Positions 1 through 5,619 of a DNA stretch of 13,127 nucleotides are shown here, in pieces (within the stretch, counting starts at the first letter, position 1; each line of letters starts with the position of its first letter). The notes under the pieces are model-generated. The model did no database searches. It was not told where the DNA came from and was given only the letters and a program-made list of their open reading frames with translations. Source of the DNA: Chlamydiota bacterium (GTDB taxonomy: Bacteria; Chlamydiota; Chlamydiia; Chlamydiales; Rhabdochlamydiaceae); the NCBI GenBank assembly GCA_011065225.1, contig JAAKFC010000026.1, positions 1-13,127 of the forward strand. Direction: 5' to 3'. Position numbers and translations under genes: made by a program.

Positions 1-164
1 CTCGACTTTGTACAATTTTTCCCGTCGCTCTACTGGATAGACAGGCCCAATCTTTGTATTTTTGTTCTTGCCAATCGGCATTTGACGATTGGATTCGGCC
101 AAAAATTCAAATTCAGGACCTGCTCTCCTAGTAGATCGACTAGAAAAAATTGTACAAAGTCGAG
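1..164. repeat. Long imperfect palindromic element with perfect 20-bp ends
   Basis: Bases 1-20 (ctcgactttgtacaattttt) are exactly reverse-complementary to 145-164. The symmetry continues imperfectly inward: gtcgctctact at 24-34 pairs with the complement of 130-140, and a caggcccaatctttgtatttttg-like stretch near 42-64 pairs with about 99-121. A perfect 7-bp hairpin (ccaatcg at 71-77, cgattgg at 86-92) sits at the centre of the element. The whole 164 bp can therefore fold into one long hairpin. No transposase is visible. The left flank is outside the window, so a target duplication cannot be judged. It resembles palindromic repeat families such as those of Rickettsia, or a MITE; it could also act as a terminator for the leftward operon ending at 203. 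That it is repeated elsewhere in the genome is inference. Confidence 0.8.
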
Positions 165-202
165 CTATCACCAAAGGCAAGTTAATCAAGACTGTAAGGG
201 AT

Positions 203-772
203 TCATTTTGATAATTTCCTTTTTAATGAGCCAGAATGCTTAAAAATGGCCCAAGCAATGATCAATGAAAATGCCAATGTGATCCAAGGGCTCGCTACCC
301 AGGTGAAATACCCACAAGCAGCAATTGTTGGAATCACAATCATTGCGATGGAGAAAATACGGGCTAGGATTAAATTTTTTCTCTTATGCAATTCTTTCAG
401 ATTCCTGAAGTAATTGGAAGAAATCACAGATTGAGCCTTTTCCAAGTTTGCTCCCTCTTCAATGAGAACAAATACTTTTTGATCATTCTCAAAGTCTTGG
501 TTTAATACCAGTATGCAGCCGACTGTTGACGGTATCCCGATACAAATAATGGAAAGTGAGATATTCCATAGACTTGGAAAATCGTGGAAGATAAAAAATG
601 CTGCGAAAGACATTGCTAGGAAAGCGACAAGCCATTTGAGATAGCCAAATATCGACCTTGATTGAATCTTGGAAAATCCAAAGAAATCTACTTTTAGTTG
701 TTTATAGCAAAGAGATGCCTCATCTTCGGATAGAGTCACCCATTTTGCTAAACTAAAATCTTCTTGGACCAC
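203..772 (-). CDS. Hypothetical four-helix inner-membrane protein
   Basis: This 189-residue protein was not assigned to a family. Four hydrophobic segments are visible at about residues 42-62, 68-90, 134-156 and 160-177. Between helices 2 and 3 lies a charged loop of about 45 residues (91-133), and the tail ends in a basic KRKLSK. The start is a GTG whose G is the last base of the upstream gene's TAG stop, with an AAGGA just upstream, so translation is probably coupled. It is the last gene of a three-gene leftward operon divergent from the transfer genes. A role in entry exclusion or regulation of transfer is conceivable from size, membrane location and position, but the sequence does not show it. 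Confidence 0.75.
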   Translation of the reverse strand: MVQEDFSLAKWVTLSEDEASLCYKQLKVDFFGFSKIQSRSIFGYLKWLVAFLAMSFAAFFIFHDFPSLWNISLSIICIGIPSTVGCILVLNQDFENDQKVFVLIEEGANLEKAQSVISSNYFRNLKELHKRKNLILARIFSIAMIVIPTIAACGYFTWVASPWITLAFSLIIAWAIFKHSGSLKRKLSK

Positions 773-1050
773 TAGTCCTTCTCAATTTTCAGTTTTTTTG
801 CTGATTCAACCCAAAGGTAAAAAACAAAAGAAGCCATTCCTTCGGCTATAATAAATCCTATGATCAACCAACTCATAGGCATTTCCTTACCAGCCATTGA
901 TATGCCAAAGTAGACCAAAACAAAAATCACTACAAAGATAGCACTGCAAAGCGCAGAACAAGTTGCTTTTTGAGTATTAGGGAGTTTTTGCAATTTCTGT
1001 ATCCAGTTTTCTTGAACAATGTTTTCAAGTGTGGAATCTTGTTTTTCCAT
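772..1050 (-). CDS. Small two-helix membrane protein, hypothetical
   Basis: This 92-residue protein was not recognised. The N-terminal 27 residues are hydrophilic. Two hydrophobic helices follow, at about residues 29-52 and 58-81, and the tail is short and charged (KKLKIEKD). Its ATG shares one base with the TAA stop of the upstream ribbon-helix-helix gene (TAATG), and its own TAG overlaps the next gene's GTG in the same way. Tight coupling to both neighbours supports a real gene despite the short length. The topology would put both ends in the cytoplasm, with the next gene's product as an obvious partner. Function unknown. Confidence 0.7.
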   Translation of the reverse strand: MEKQDSTLENIVQENWIQKLQKLPNTQKATCSALCSAIFVVIFVLVYFGISMAGKEMPMSWLIIGFIIAEGMASFVFYLWVESAKKLKIEKD

Positions 1051-1406
1051 TAGCTATTTTCCTCACGTTCGAGTTTTTCCTCTATTGCATTAAGGATCCA
1101 ACTCTTTTTAGAATAGCTCTTAGATCGGTTGTTGTTTGCTTTTAACCTGGCGACTGTCTTCTCAAGCTTCTTTTTCAAAGCGTTATCAATTCGAATCGTA
1201 ACCTGCTTGAGCATGTTTTTATTCACCTCAGGATTTTCTTTCTCATTTTGCAACTTCTCTGTAATAGCCTTATTGATCCAATCCTGTTGTGAGAGATCTT
1301 GGTTGAGAGAATAGTTTGAAGCAGAAATGTGTTTTTGCAATCGCCTTAGCAGGCGATTGTTGATTTTGATTCCAAACCTGTCGCTTTCGGATATGTGTTT
1401 TGTCAT
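1050..1406 (-). CDS. Tandem ribbon-helix-helix DNA-binding protein, TraY-like
   Basis: The 118-residue product contains two similar units. Residues 11-52 run FGIKINNRLLRRL to QDWINKAITEKL, and residues 68-112 run QVTIRIDNALKKKLEK to KSWILNAIEEKL. Each has a short beta strand with alternating residues, a helix, a polar turn, and a second helix with a W-I-x-x-A-I-x-E-K-L core, as in MetJ/Arc-type ribbon-helix-helix proteins. Such proteins usually dimerise; carrying two units in one chain is the arrangement of F-plasmid TraY, which binds oriT and the tra promoter. Its place beside traA fits, although it is divergently transcribed here. The ATG at 1406 has only a weak ribosome site. A good promoter lies just upstream (1430-1458). 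It may repress itself and/or the transfer operon. An antitoxin-type protein is the alternative, but no toxin is visible nearby. Confidence 0.82.
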   Translation of the reverse strand: MTKHISESDRFGIKINNRLLRRLQKHISASNYSLNQDLSQQDWINKAITEKLQNEKENPEVNKNMLKQVTIRIDNALKKKLEKTVARLKANNNRSKSYSKKSWILNAIEEKLEREENS

Positions 1407-1429
1407 TGATTCTTATGGTTTGGGGTTAA

Positions 1430-1458
1430 ATTGTACACCTTCTCCGAATTGTACTCAA
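1430..1458 (-). promoter_or_regulatory. Sigma-70-type promoter for the leftward operon
   Basis: Read on the minus strand, TTGAGT (1458-1453) and TACAAT (1435-1430) are separated by exactly 17 bases. Each hexamer differs from the consensus at one or two positions. The -10 lies about 24 bases upstream of the ATG at 1406. Two TTGTAC boxes overlap the -10 and -35 elements, so a protein binding them would block this promoter. Confidence 0.6.
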
Positions 1459-1494
1459 TTTAAAATTTGTTTTTCCAGTAATTTTTTGTACTCA
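1431..1494. promoter_or_regulatory. Repeated TTGTAC boxes, candidate operator
   Basis: TTGTACACC (1431-1439), TTGTACTCA (1449-1457) and TTGTACTCA (1486-1494) lie in direct orientation, with start-to-start distances of 18 and 37 bases, roughly multiples of the helical repeat. An inverted relative, AAGTACAA, lies at 1606-1613 near the traA start. The neighbouring ribbon-helix-helix protein is the natural candidate ligand. The first two boxes partly coincide with promoter hexamers, so some of the similarity may be promoter sequence only. Confidence 0.4.
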
Positions 1495-1560
1495 GGAGTT
1501 GCCATTTCTAGCCATTCATTGTCATAAAAATGAACGCCAGGAAAAATCTATATTTATGCA

Positions 1561-1590
1561 TTGACATATATATGCACTGTTTGAAATACA
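1561..1590 (+). promoter_or_regulatory. Candidate promoter of the transfer operon
   Basis: A perfect -35 hexamer TTGACA lies at 1561-1566. The best -10 is weak: AAATAC at 1584-1589 (17-base spacer) or AATACA at 1585-1590 (18-base spacer, with a TG before it). A TATAAG at 1595-1600 is another possible -10, but with poor spacing. A weak -10 next to a perfect -35, in palindrome-rich AT sequence, would suit a regulated promoter. traA begins 45 bases further on, with AGGAG at 1623-1627. Confidence 0.45.
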
Positions 1591-1634
1591 TATGTATAAG
1601 ATATTAAGTACAAAACAAGCGTAGGAGCTCAAAC

Positions 1635-1934
1635 ATGAAAACGATATCCAGAGGCGGATCCATTATTCCATTCCTAGCATGCTTCTCAGCCATTTTTTTG
1701 CTCATGCACACAGCCATGTATGCAGATGCATTTGATACAGGACAAATTGCCCAAGAAACAGATAAACTGCGGGCATTTCTATTTGGACCAGGAACAAAAA
1801 TTGTCGCAATTTTTGGGGGTGCTTGGGGAATTTTTCAATCCATCATCACAGGATCCATTAAACCACTACTCATTTATGGAGGTATTGGTTTGGCTGCTAA
1901 TTTTCTTCCTAAATTTATCGACATGGTTTTCTGA
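1635..1934 (+). CDS. traA: F-type conjugative pilin precursor TraA
   Basis: The 99-residue precursor has a long N-terminal signal (basic residues at 2-6, hydrophobic stretch at about 10-30) and a plausible leader peptidase site after A-D-A at residue 32. This leaves a mature pilin of about 67 residues, close to the roughly 70 of F pilin. The mature part has two hydrophobic segments (about 47-70 and 75-92) separated by a short basic turn, TGSIKP, the hairpin topology of TraA/VirB2 pilins. FLFGPGTKIVAIFGG resembles the start of helix 1 in this superfamily. It is the first gene of the rightward operon, immediately before traL, as in F. The ATG at 1635 has AGGAG seven bases upstream. Pilin sequences diverge strongly, so the call leans on topology and position. 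Confidence 0.85.
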   Translation: MKTISRGGSIIPFLACFSAIFLLMHTAMYADAFDTGQIAQETDKLRAFLFGPGTKIVAIFGGAWGIFQSIITGSIKPLLIYGGIGLAANFLPKFIDMVF

Positions 1935-1935
1935 A

Positions 1936-2238
1936 ATGAACAAAGAATACGACCAACACATCATCATCAAAACTCTAGATAACCCCACACGAATTTTGTT
2001 TTGGGATCTTCCAGACTTTGCAATGTTGGTTCTCCCCTTTTTTTTGGGGATGCTCCTTGAAAATAGCCTAATTTTCATAGGGGGATTGGTTGCGAGATGG
2101 TTTTTAAAAAGGCTCCTCAAACATCTACCGAAAGGATACCTCAAACGAGTAGCTTACTGGTACCTCCCTACCAGAACAATGAATCGCCTTCTCAAAACCA
2201 ATCTCCCTCCTTCACATATTAGAAGGTTTATGCACTAA
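1936..2238 (+). CDS. traL: Type IV assembly protein TraL
   Basis: A 100-residue protein starting at the ATG at 1936, one base after the traA stop. TraL is a small inner-membrane protein of the F-type pilus assembly platform, related to VirB3. The N-terminus contains the family pattern I-x-K-T-L-D-N-P-T-R-I-L-F-W (about residues 10-23) followed by two adjoining hydrophobic segments (about 27-56). The C-terminal half is basic and keeps KGYLKRVAYWYLPT (about 66-79), typical of TraL. An in-frame extension back to 1720 exists but lies wholly within traA and is not coding. No separate ribosome site is clear, so translation probably couples to traA. Confidence 0.92.
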   Translation: MNKEYDQHIIIKTLDNPTRILFWDLPDFAMLVLPFFLGMLLENSLIFIGGLVARWFLKRLLKHLPKGYLKRVAYWYLPTRTMNRLLKTNLPPSHIRRFMH

Positions 2239-2249
2239 GGAGAAAAAAA

Positions 2250-2807
2250 ATGGATGCAAACTACTTTAAGAAGAATGTTGGAAAAATGCAGTATCAAAGG
2301 AACGTACTCACAACCTTTTGCTTCATCGTTTTGTTGAGCAATTTGCTTCTCGTCTTACTTGCTTTAACCAAACGAGAAAGAATCATCATTGTTCCTCCAA
2401 CAATAGAGAAAGAATTCTGGATTGAGGGTAAGAAGTTCTCCCCTACTTATCTCGAACAATTCGGAATATTTTTAGCACAGCTGCTTCTCAACAAATCTCC
2501 AGAATCTGTTTCGTTGCAAAACCGCATTTTACTCCGCTTTGTTGCTCCTGATTACTACCCGATCTTTAAAAAAGCCCTTGAGCAGGAAAAGAACGAAATG
2601 ATTGAGAAAGACCTCAGCTACATATTCTTTCCCGATAAAGTCCAAGTACTACCTGAAAGGAAACAAATCATTCTCGAAGGCAACCGACTTGCCTACTTAG
2701 GGACAGAAGAATTTTTAAATGAAACCCAGAGATACATTTTGAACTTCAGCTTTGCAAGAGGATCCCTCCTTTTAAAAGAACTCGTAAAGGAAGAAATCCC
2801 CCAATGA
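2250..2807 (+). CDS. traE: Type IV assembly protein TraE
   Basis: The 185-residue product has one N-terminal transmembrane helix (about residues 19-40) followed by a periplasmic domain, the layout of TraE, the F-type counterpart of VirB8. The post-membrane stretch with IIIVPPTIEKEFWIEGKKFSPTYLEQ (around residues 45-70) matches the family pattern of a VPP followed by a conserved FW and SPxYLE. The length is close to F TraE (188). AAGGAG at 2237-2242 lies eight bases before the ATG. TraE bridges the inner-membrane platform and the core complex. The stop overlaps the traK start (ATGA). Confidence 0.95.
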   Translation: MDANYFKKNVGKMQYQRNVLTTFCFIVLLSNLLLVLLALTKRERIIIVPPTIEKEFWIEGKKFSPTYLEQFGIFLAQLLLNKSPESVSLQNRILLRFVAPDYYPIFKKALEQEKNEMIEKDLSYIFFPDKVQVLPERKQIILEGNRLAYLGTEEFLNETQRYILNFSFARGSLLLKELVKEEIPQ

Positions 2808-3499
2808 ATAGAACATTTCGAATCCTTAGTTTATTCTGCCTGGGTCTGTATCCACACACCTCACATGCCTTGATCATCAAAACAATTGATGAACTCCATC
2901 CTTTGAAAGTAACCCTATCTAAACAGTCATTGAATCGCATTGGAATTGAAAATAGCGGAGTGAGAAAAGTGATTGCGCCTGAAGGGTTATTTGATATCCA
3001 AATCGATGATGTTACTAAACAAGTCTTTCTCACAATCATAGAAGCCCCTGAGCAGCCTGTAGCAATTTCAATCATCACAGATAACGGTTATATCCAAGAT
3101 CTCGAAGTAAGTGCACTAGACAAGCCAACCGAGGTGGTTTTGCTAAAGGAACCGACCCAAGAAGAAGAAACCGAGCAATTATTTCCACGAAAGCTGATTG
3201 CAAAAGTCATTTCTTCCGTTGCCAAGAACACACTCCCCTATGGATACATCTATTCCAAAATCAATTCCAAGGACTCTCGCAAGCTCCGAAATCAAAGCCT
3301 GCAAATGCAAACTATTCAGGTGCTAGAAGGCCCTTATGAGAGAGTTGTGACGTACAAGATGAAAAATATATCCACTGTGAAAACACCACTAAAGGAATCC
3401 TATCTTTCAAATCCAAACGATCTCTGGATCTATTTAGAGAAGGATATTTTAGAACCGAATGAAGAGACCATTTTGATAATCGCTAGAGACAGATCATAA
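2804..3499 (+). CDS. traK: Core complex protein TraK (VirB9/secretin-like)
   Basis: A 231-residue secreted protein with a signal peptide ending near residue 22 (S-H-A before LIIK). TraK forms the outer-membrane-associated core with TraV and TraB. The N-terminal beta-rich part has LSKQSLNRIGIENSGVRKV (about 38-56), the usual TraK pattern 'S....NRI......I', then a segment around VFLTIIEAPEQPVAISIITDNG resembling the 'lyv.......pv.vfv.d..g' strand pair. The C-terminal half ends in strand-rich sequence (LWIYLEKDILEPNEETILIIARD), as expected for the TraB-binding domain. Its ATG overlaps the traE stop by four bases; AAGGA at 2787-2791 is rather far upstream. Confidence 0.9.
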   Translation: MNRTFRILSLFCLGLYPHTSHALIIKTIDELHPLKVTLSKQSLNRIGIENSGVRKVIAPEGLFDIQIDDVTKQVFLTIIEAPEQPVAISIITDNGYIQDLEVSALDKPTEVVLLKEPTQEEETEQLFPRKLIAKVISSVAKNTLPYGYIYSKINSKDSRKLRNQSLQMQTIQVLEGPYERVVTYKMKNISTVKTPLKESYLSNPNDLWIYLEKDILEPNEETILIIARDRS

Positions 3500-3501
3500 A
3501 A

Positions 3502-4653
3502 ATGAAGCCAGCTGCAACAAAAATTAAGAAAAGACAAACCAAACTTCTTGCCCTTATTGGAGTGGGCACATTCGGCATCGTTGCAGCCTTTACTTATCTC
3601 ACATCAAAGCCAGGGTCTCTTTCTTCAGTAACCAAGGAAACTCGTGTTGATTTGCCTGGAAAAGATTTGAATCCTGAGGATGTGAGAATTTCTTCCCTTG
3701 AGTCAAAAAACGAGTTTGTAGAAGCGAAGATGAAATGTTTAGAAAAAATGTTTCTGCAGCAAAAAAAAGCAGCAGAAGAACAAGAAAAGAAAAAGCAAAA
3801 TTTTCAAGAAGAAATCCAACATCTCAAGCAAGAGCTCAATGCGCAAGCTACCCTATCCCCTCCGATAGAGGAGATTTGTATTCCACCCATAGAGTGCTCC
3901 CCTCCCCTTCCTATCCCCTATAAACTTGAATTCTATGTAAGAGAGGAACAAGAAACAGAATACGGGAATGTTGAGTCTACCATACCTGCTGGCACAACTG
4001 CTCGGGCCATTCTGCTTTCCAGTGTGGATGCACCCTGCGGAGTGCATTCTAGTACAGATCCTCAGCCAGTGAAATTACGTATCCTCGATAATGCCAAGCT
4101 TCCCAAAGGAGTCCAGGCAAAACTAAAAGGAACGATTTTGATAGGTAGCGCCTATGGCAATCTTTCCAGTGAACGCATTTACATACGTGTAGAGAGAATG
4201 ACACAAGTAAAAAAGAATGGGGATTTCGTTGAAACAGATGTAACGGGATTTGTTTCCGGGGAAGATGGAAAATATGGGATGCGAGGCGTTGTCGTCGATC
4301 GCTCAGATAAACTGATTGCTAGTGCTGCTATTGCTGGATTTTTGGATGGAATCAATCAATATCTTCAAGCCACGATCAATGCGCAAACCCTAGCCAAGTC
4401 AACGCAGGGTCTCCCCAGTAGAGATGTCATCAACCTAGAGGTACTCAAAAGCAGCAGTCTCAACGGCGTGAGTACCGGATTAGACAAACTTTCAGATTAT
4501 TATATTCAGCGTGCTGAGCAACTACAGCCCGTCATTCAAATTGCAGCCGGCAGAGTGATCGATATCACCTTCACGCATAGCACAGAGCTTGGAGATCTGC
4601 ATACCAAAGACAAAGTCAAAGAACTGCGAGAAAGGAGTAGAGAAAATGGTTAG
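3502..4653 (+). CDS. traB: Core complex protein TraB (VirB10 family)
   Basis: The 383-residue protein has a short basic cytoplasmic N-terminus, one membrane helix (about 15-34), a charged coiled coil (about 64-117), a proline-rich linker (119-139) and a C-terminal VirB10-like beta domain. Landmarks are AGTTARAILLSSVDAPCG (163-180), VKLRILDNAKLPKGVQAKLKG (190-210), DGKYGMRGVVVDRSDK (255-270) and YYIQRAEQLQPVIQIAAGRVIDITFT (333-358), all standard TraB motifs. F TraB is longer (475), mainly in the linker. TraB spans both membranes and gates the channel. The gene follows traK by two bases without a clear ribosome site, so it probably depends on coupling. Its 3' end overlaps the next gene by 8 bases. 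Confidence 0.95.
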   Translation: MKPAATKIKKRQTKLLALIGVGTFGIVAAFTYLTSKPGSLSSVTKETRVDLPGKDLNPEDVRISSLESKNEFVEAKMKCLEKMFLQQKKAAEEQEKKKQNFQEEIQHLKQELNAQATLSPPIEEICIPPIECSPPLPIPYKLEFYVREEQETEYGNVESTIPAGTTARAILLSSVDAPCGVHSSTDPQPVKLRILDNAKLPKGVQAKLKGTILIGSAYGNLSSERIYIRVERMTQVKKNGDFVETDVTGFVSGEDGKYGMRGVVVDRSDKLIASAAIAGFLDGINQYLQATINAQTLAKSTQGLPSRDVINLEVLKSSSLNGVSTGLDKLSDYYIQRAEQLQPVIQIAAGRVIDITFTHSTELGDLHTKDKVKELRERSRENG

Positions 4654-5266
4654 ATTATTATCCCTATTGCTATTGGCTGTTTCGAGTTATTGCATGGCAA
4701 GGGAAAACCTTGATTCTCACTATTGTGTCTCTTACGGAGACCCGTCGGCTAAAATTCATATTACCGAGTACTTCTCCTTCTCTTGCCCCCAATGTGTCCG
4801 CCTTTTCAATAAGGATTTTTCTGAGATCAAAAAACAACATATTGAATCAGGAAAGGTGTATTGGACCTTTCACCCCATCCCAGTAGATATTCCAACGATC
4901 CAAGCGATGGTATGTCTGGAAAAATTGAATCCAAAGCAAAAAGAAATCTTTCTAGAAGCGATTCTTTCTGAAAGCCAAAAAGTGACGACAGAGCAAATGA
5001 CAATCTTGATGCAAAAGGGCCTTGAGATTTTAGGCTATCCCCTCCCCGATCTTGATAAACAAGACTTCCTAAAGCAAACGAAAGCCTTTCGCGCATCCTT
5101 TGCGTACATTAGCCAAGAAGACATGATTGCAGAAGTGCCTACTTATGAGATTAATGGCAATTTACAAATTGAACTTCCGGAAAAGAAAATCATCGACCAG
5201 AAAATCAAAGAGCATGAAGTGATAAGTAAATTCGCTCCATTCCTTTCTAAAGGAGAACAATCATGA
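4646..5266 (+). CDS. DsbA-like periplasmic thiol:disulfide oxidoreductase
   Basis: The ATG at 4646 is chosen because AAAGGAG lies at 4631-4637 and the product then starts with a clear signal peptide (MVRLLSLLLLAVSSYCMA). An earlier in-frame ATG at 4589 would place hydrophilic sequence first. The 206-residue product has a thioredoxin fold: YGDPSAKIHITEYFSFSCPQC (30-50) contains the redox pair C47-P-Q-C50, a helical insertion follows, and the cis-proline loop EVPTYEING is at 163-171. This is a DsbA/BdbD-type oxidase rather than a DsbC dimer. It probably forms disulfides in the Cys-rich transfer proteins TraV, TraU, TraN and TraH. In F, a different thioredoxin-like gene (trbB) lies further downstream. 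The stop overlaps traV by ATGA. Confidence 0.88.
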   Translation: MVRLLSLLLLAVSSYCMARENLDSHYCVSYGDPSAKIHITEYFSFSCPQCVRLFNKDFSEIKKQHIESGKVYWTFHPIPVDIPTIQAMVCLEKLNPKQKEIFLEAILSESQKVTTEQMTILMQKGLEILGYPLPDLDKQDFLKQTKAFRASFAYISQEDMIAEVPTYEINGNLQIELPEKKIIDQKIKEHEVISKFAPFLSKGEQS

Positions 5267-5619
5267 GATACCTCCTCCCCTGCCTATTATTCCTATTTTC
5301 CTCTTGCTCAAACTACCGCAGTAATTTTGACTGTCCCGCTTATTCAGGAGCTGGTTGCAAATCAGTGAGTCAAATTGAAGCAATGATTGTAGAAAATGAA
5401 CAAGGTAGCGACTGTTTCATGGGGACATGCCCTCGTTCTTGCAATAAAGTGCAATGCAGCAAGCACTCCAAATTTGCAAAACAAAAAGCCCAAGCAAGGG
5501 GAAAAGCAAAGGCTTGGGTATGTCCTCATTTCAATTCCAACAGACACTATGTAGAAGGGCACTATATCTATTTCGATATCGATCAAGTAGGCCCCAAAAA
5601 TGAGGAAGCAGAAAAATGA
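5263..5619 (+). CDS. traV: Outer-membrane lipoprotein TraV, short form
   Basis: TraV is the outer-membrane lipoprotein (VirB7-like) of the core complex. The 118-residue product starts with a short signal peptide and a lipobox-like FSSC with Cys15. The family signature FDCPAYSGAGCKSVSQIEAM follows (about 22-41), corresponding to the 'f.C....g..C.s..e.' region of TraV. It is shorter than F TraV (171). Further cysteines occur at 51, 56, 60 and 65 and at 87, an unusually dense cluster for a lipoprotein of this size. AAAGGAG at 5249-5255 precedes the ATG by seven bases, and the start overlaps the DsbA-like stop. TraV normally sits directly after traB or close to it, as here. Confidence 0.9.
   Translation: MRYLLPCLLFLFSSCSNYRSNFDCPAYSGAGCKSVSQIEAMIVENEQGSDCFMGTCPRSCNKVQCSKHSKFAKQKAQARGKAKAWVCPHFNSNRHYVEGHYIYFDIDQVGPKNEEAEK

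Larger units (their letters stand above)
1407..1634. promoter_or_regulatory. Divergent control region between regulator and transfer operons
   Basis: This 228-bp gap is the only substantial non-coding stretch between genes. It is strongly AT-rich and holds a leftward promoter, a candidate rightward promoter, repeated TTGTAC boxes (1431, 1449 and 1486, plus an inverted copy at 1608-1613), and short palindromes near 1565-1574 (catatatatg) and 1586-1597 (atacatatgtat). A pair of similar stretches, tatatttatgcatt and atatatatgcactg, lies at about 1550-1578. By analogy with F-like plasmids, where regulator sites and oriT lie beside the start of the tra operon, this is the best place in the window for regulator binding and possibly an origin of transfer. 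No nick-site consensus was recognised. Confidence 0.55.

Noticed and set aside
1..164. Ends of a transposase-bearing insertion sequence
   Set aside because: The terminal repeats enclose only about 125 bp, with no transposase motif, and the inner part is itself palindromic.
1050..1406. Toxin-antitoxin module with the ribbon-helix-helix protein as antitoxin
   Set aside because: No toxin of a known family follows; the coupled genes encode membrane proteins, and the double-unit structure favours a TraY-like role. A novel membrane toxin cannot be fully excluded.
1431..1494. Plasmid replication iterons
   Set aside because: The boxes are short, only three to four in number, irregularly spaced and lie over promoter elements; no replication initiator gene is nearby.
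1129..1527. Rightward open frames over the regulator gene and control region
   Set aside because: They are opposite-strand shadows of the tandem ribbon-helix-helix gene, rich in Phe/Ser/Cys, with no ribosome site or family likeness.
1720..1935. In-frame upstream extension of traL within traA
   Set aside because: It lies wholly inside traA in another frame, lacks a ribosome site, and TraL proteins start where the ATG at 1936 places the N-terminus.
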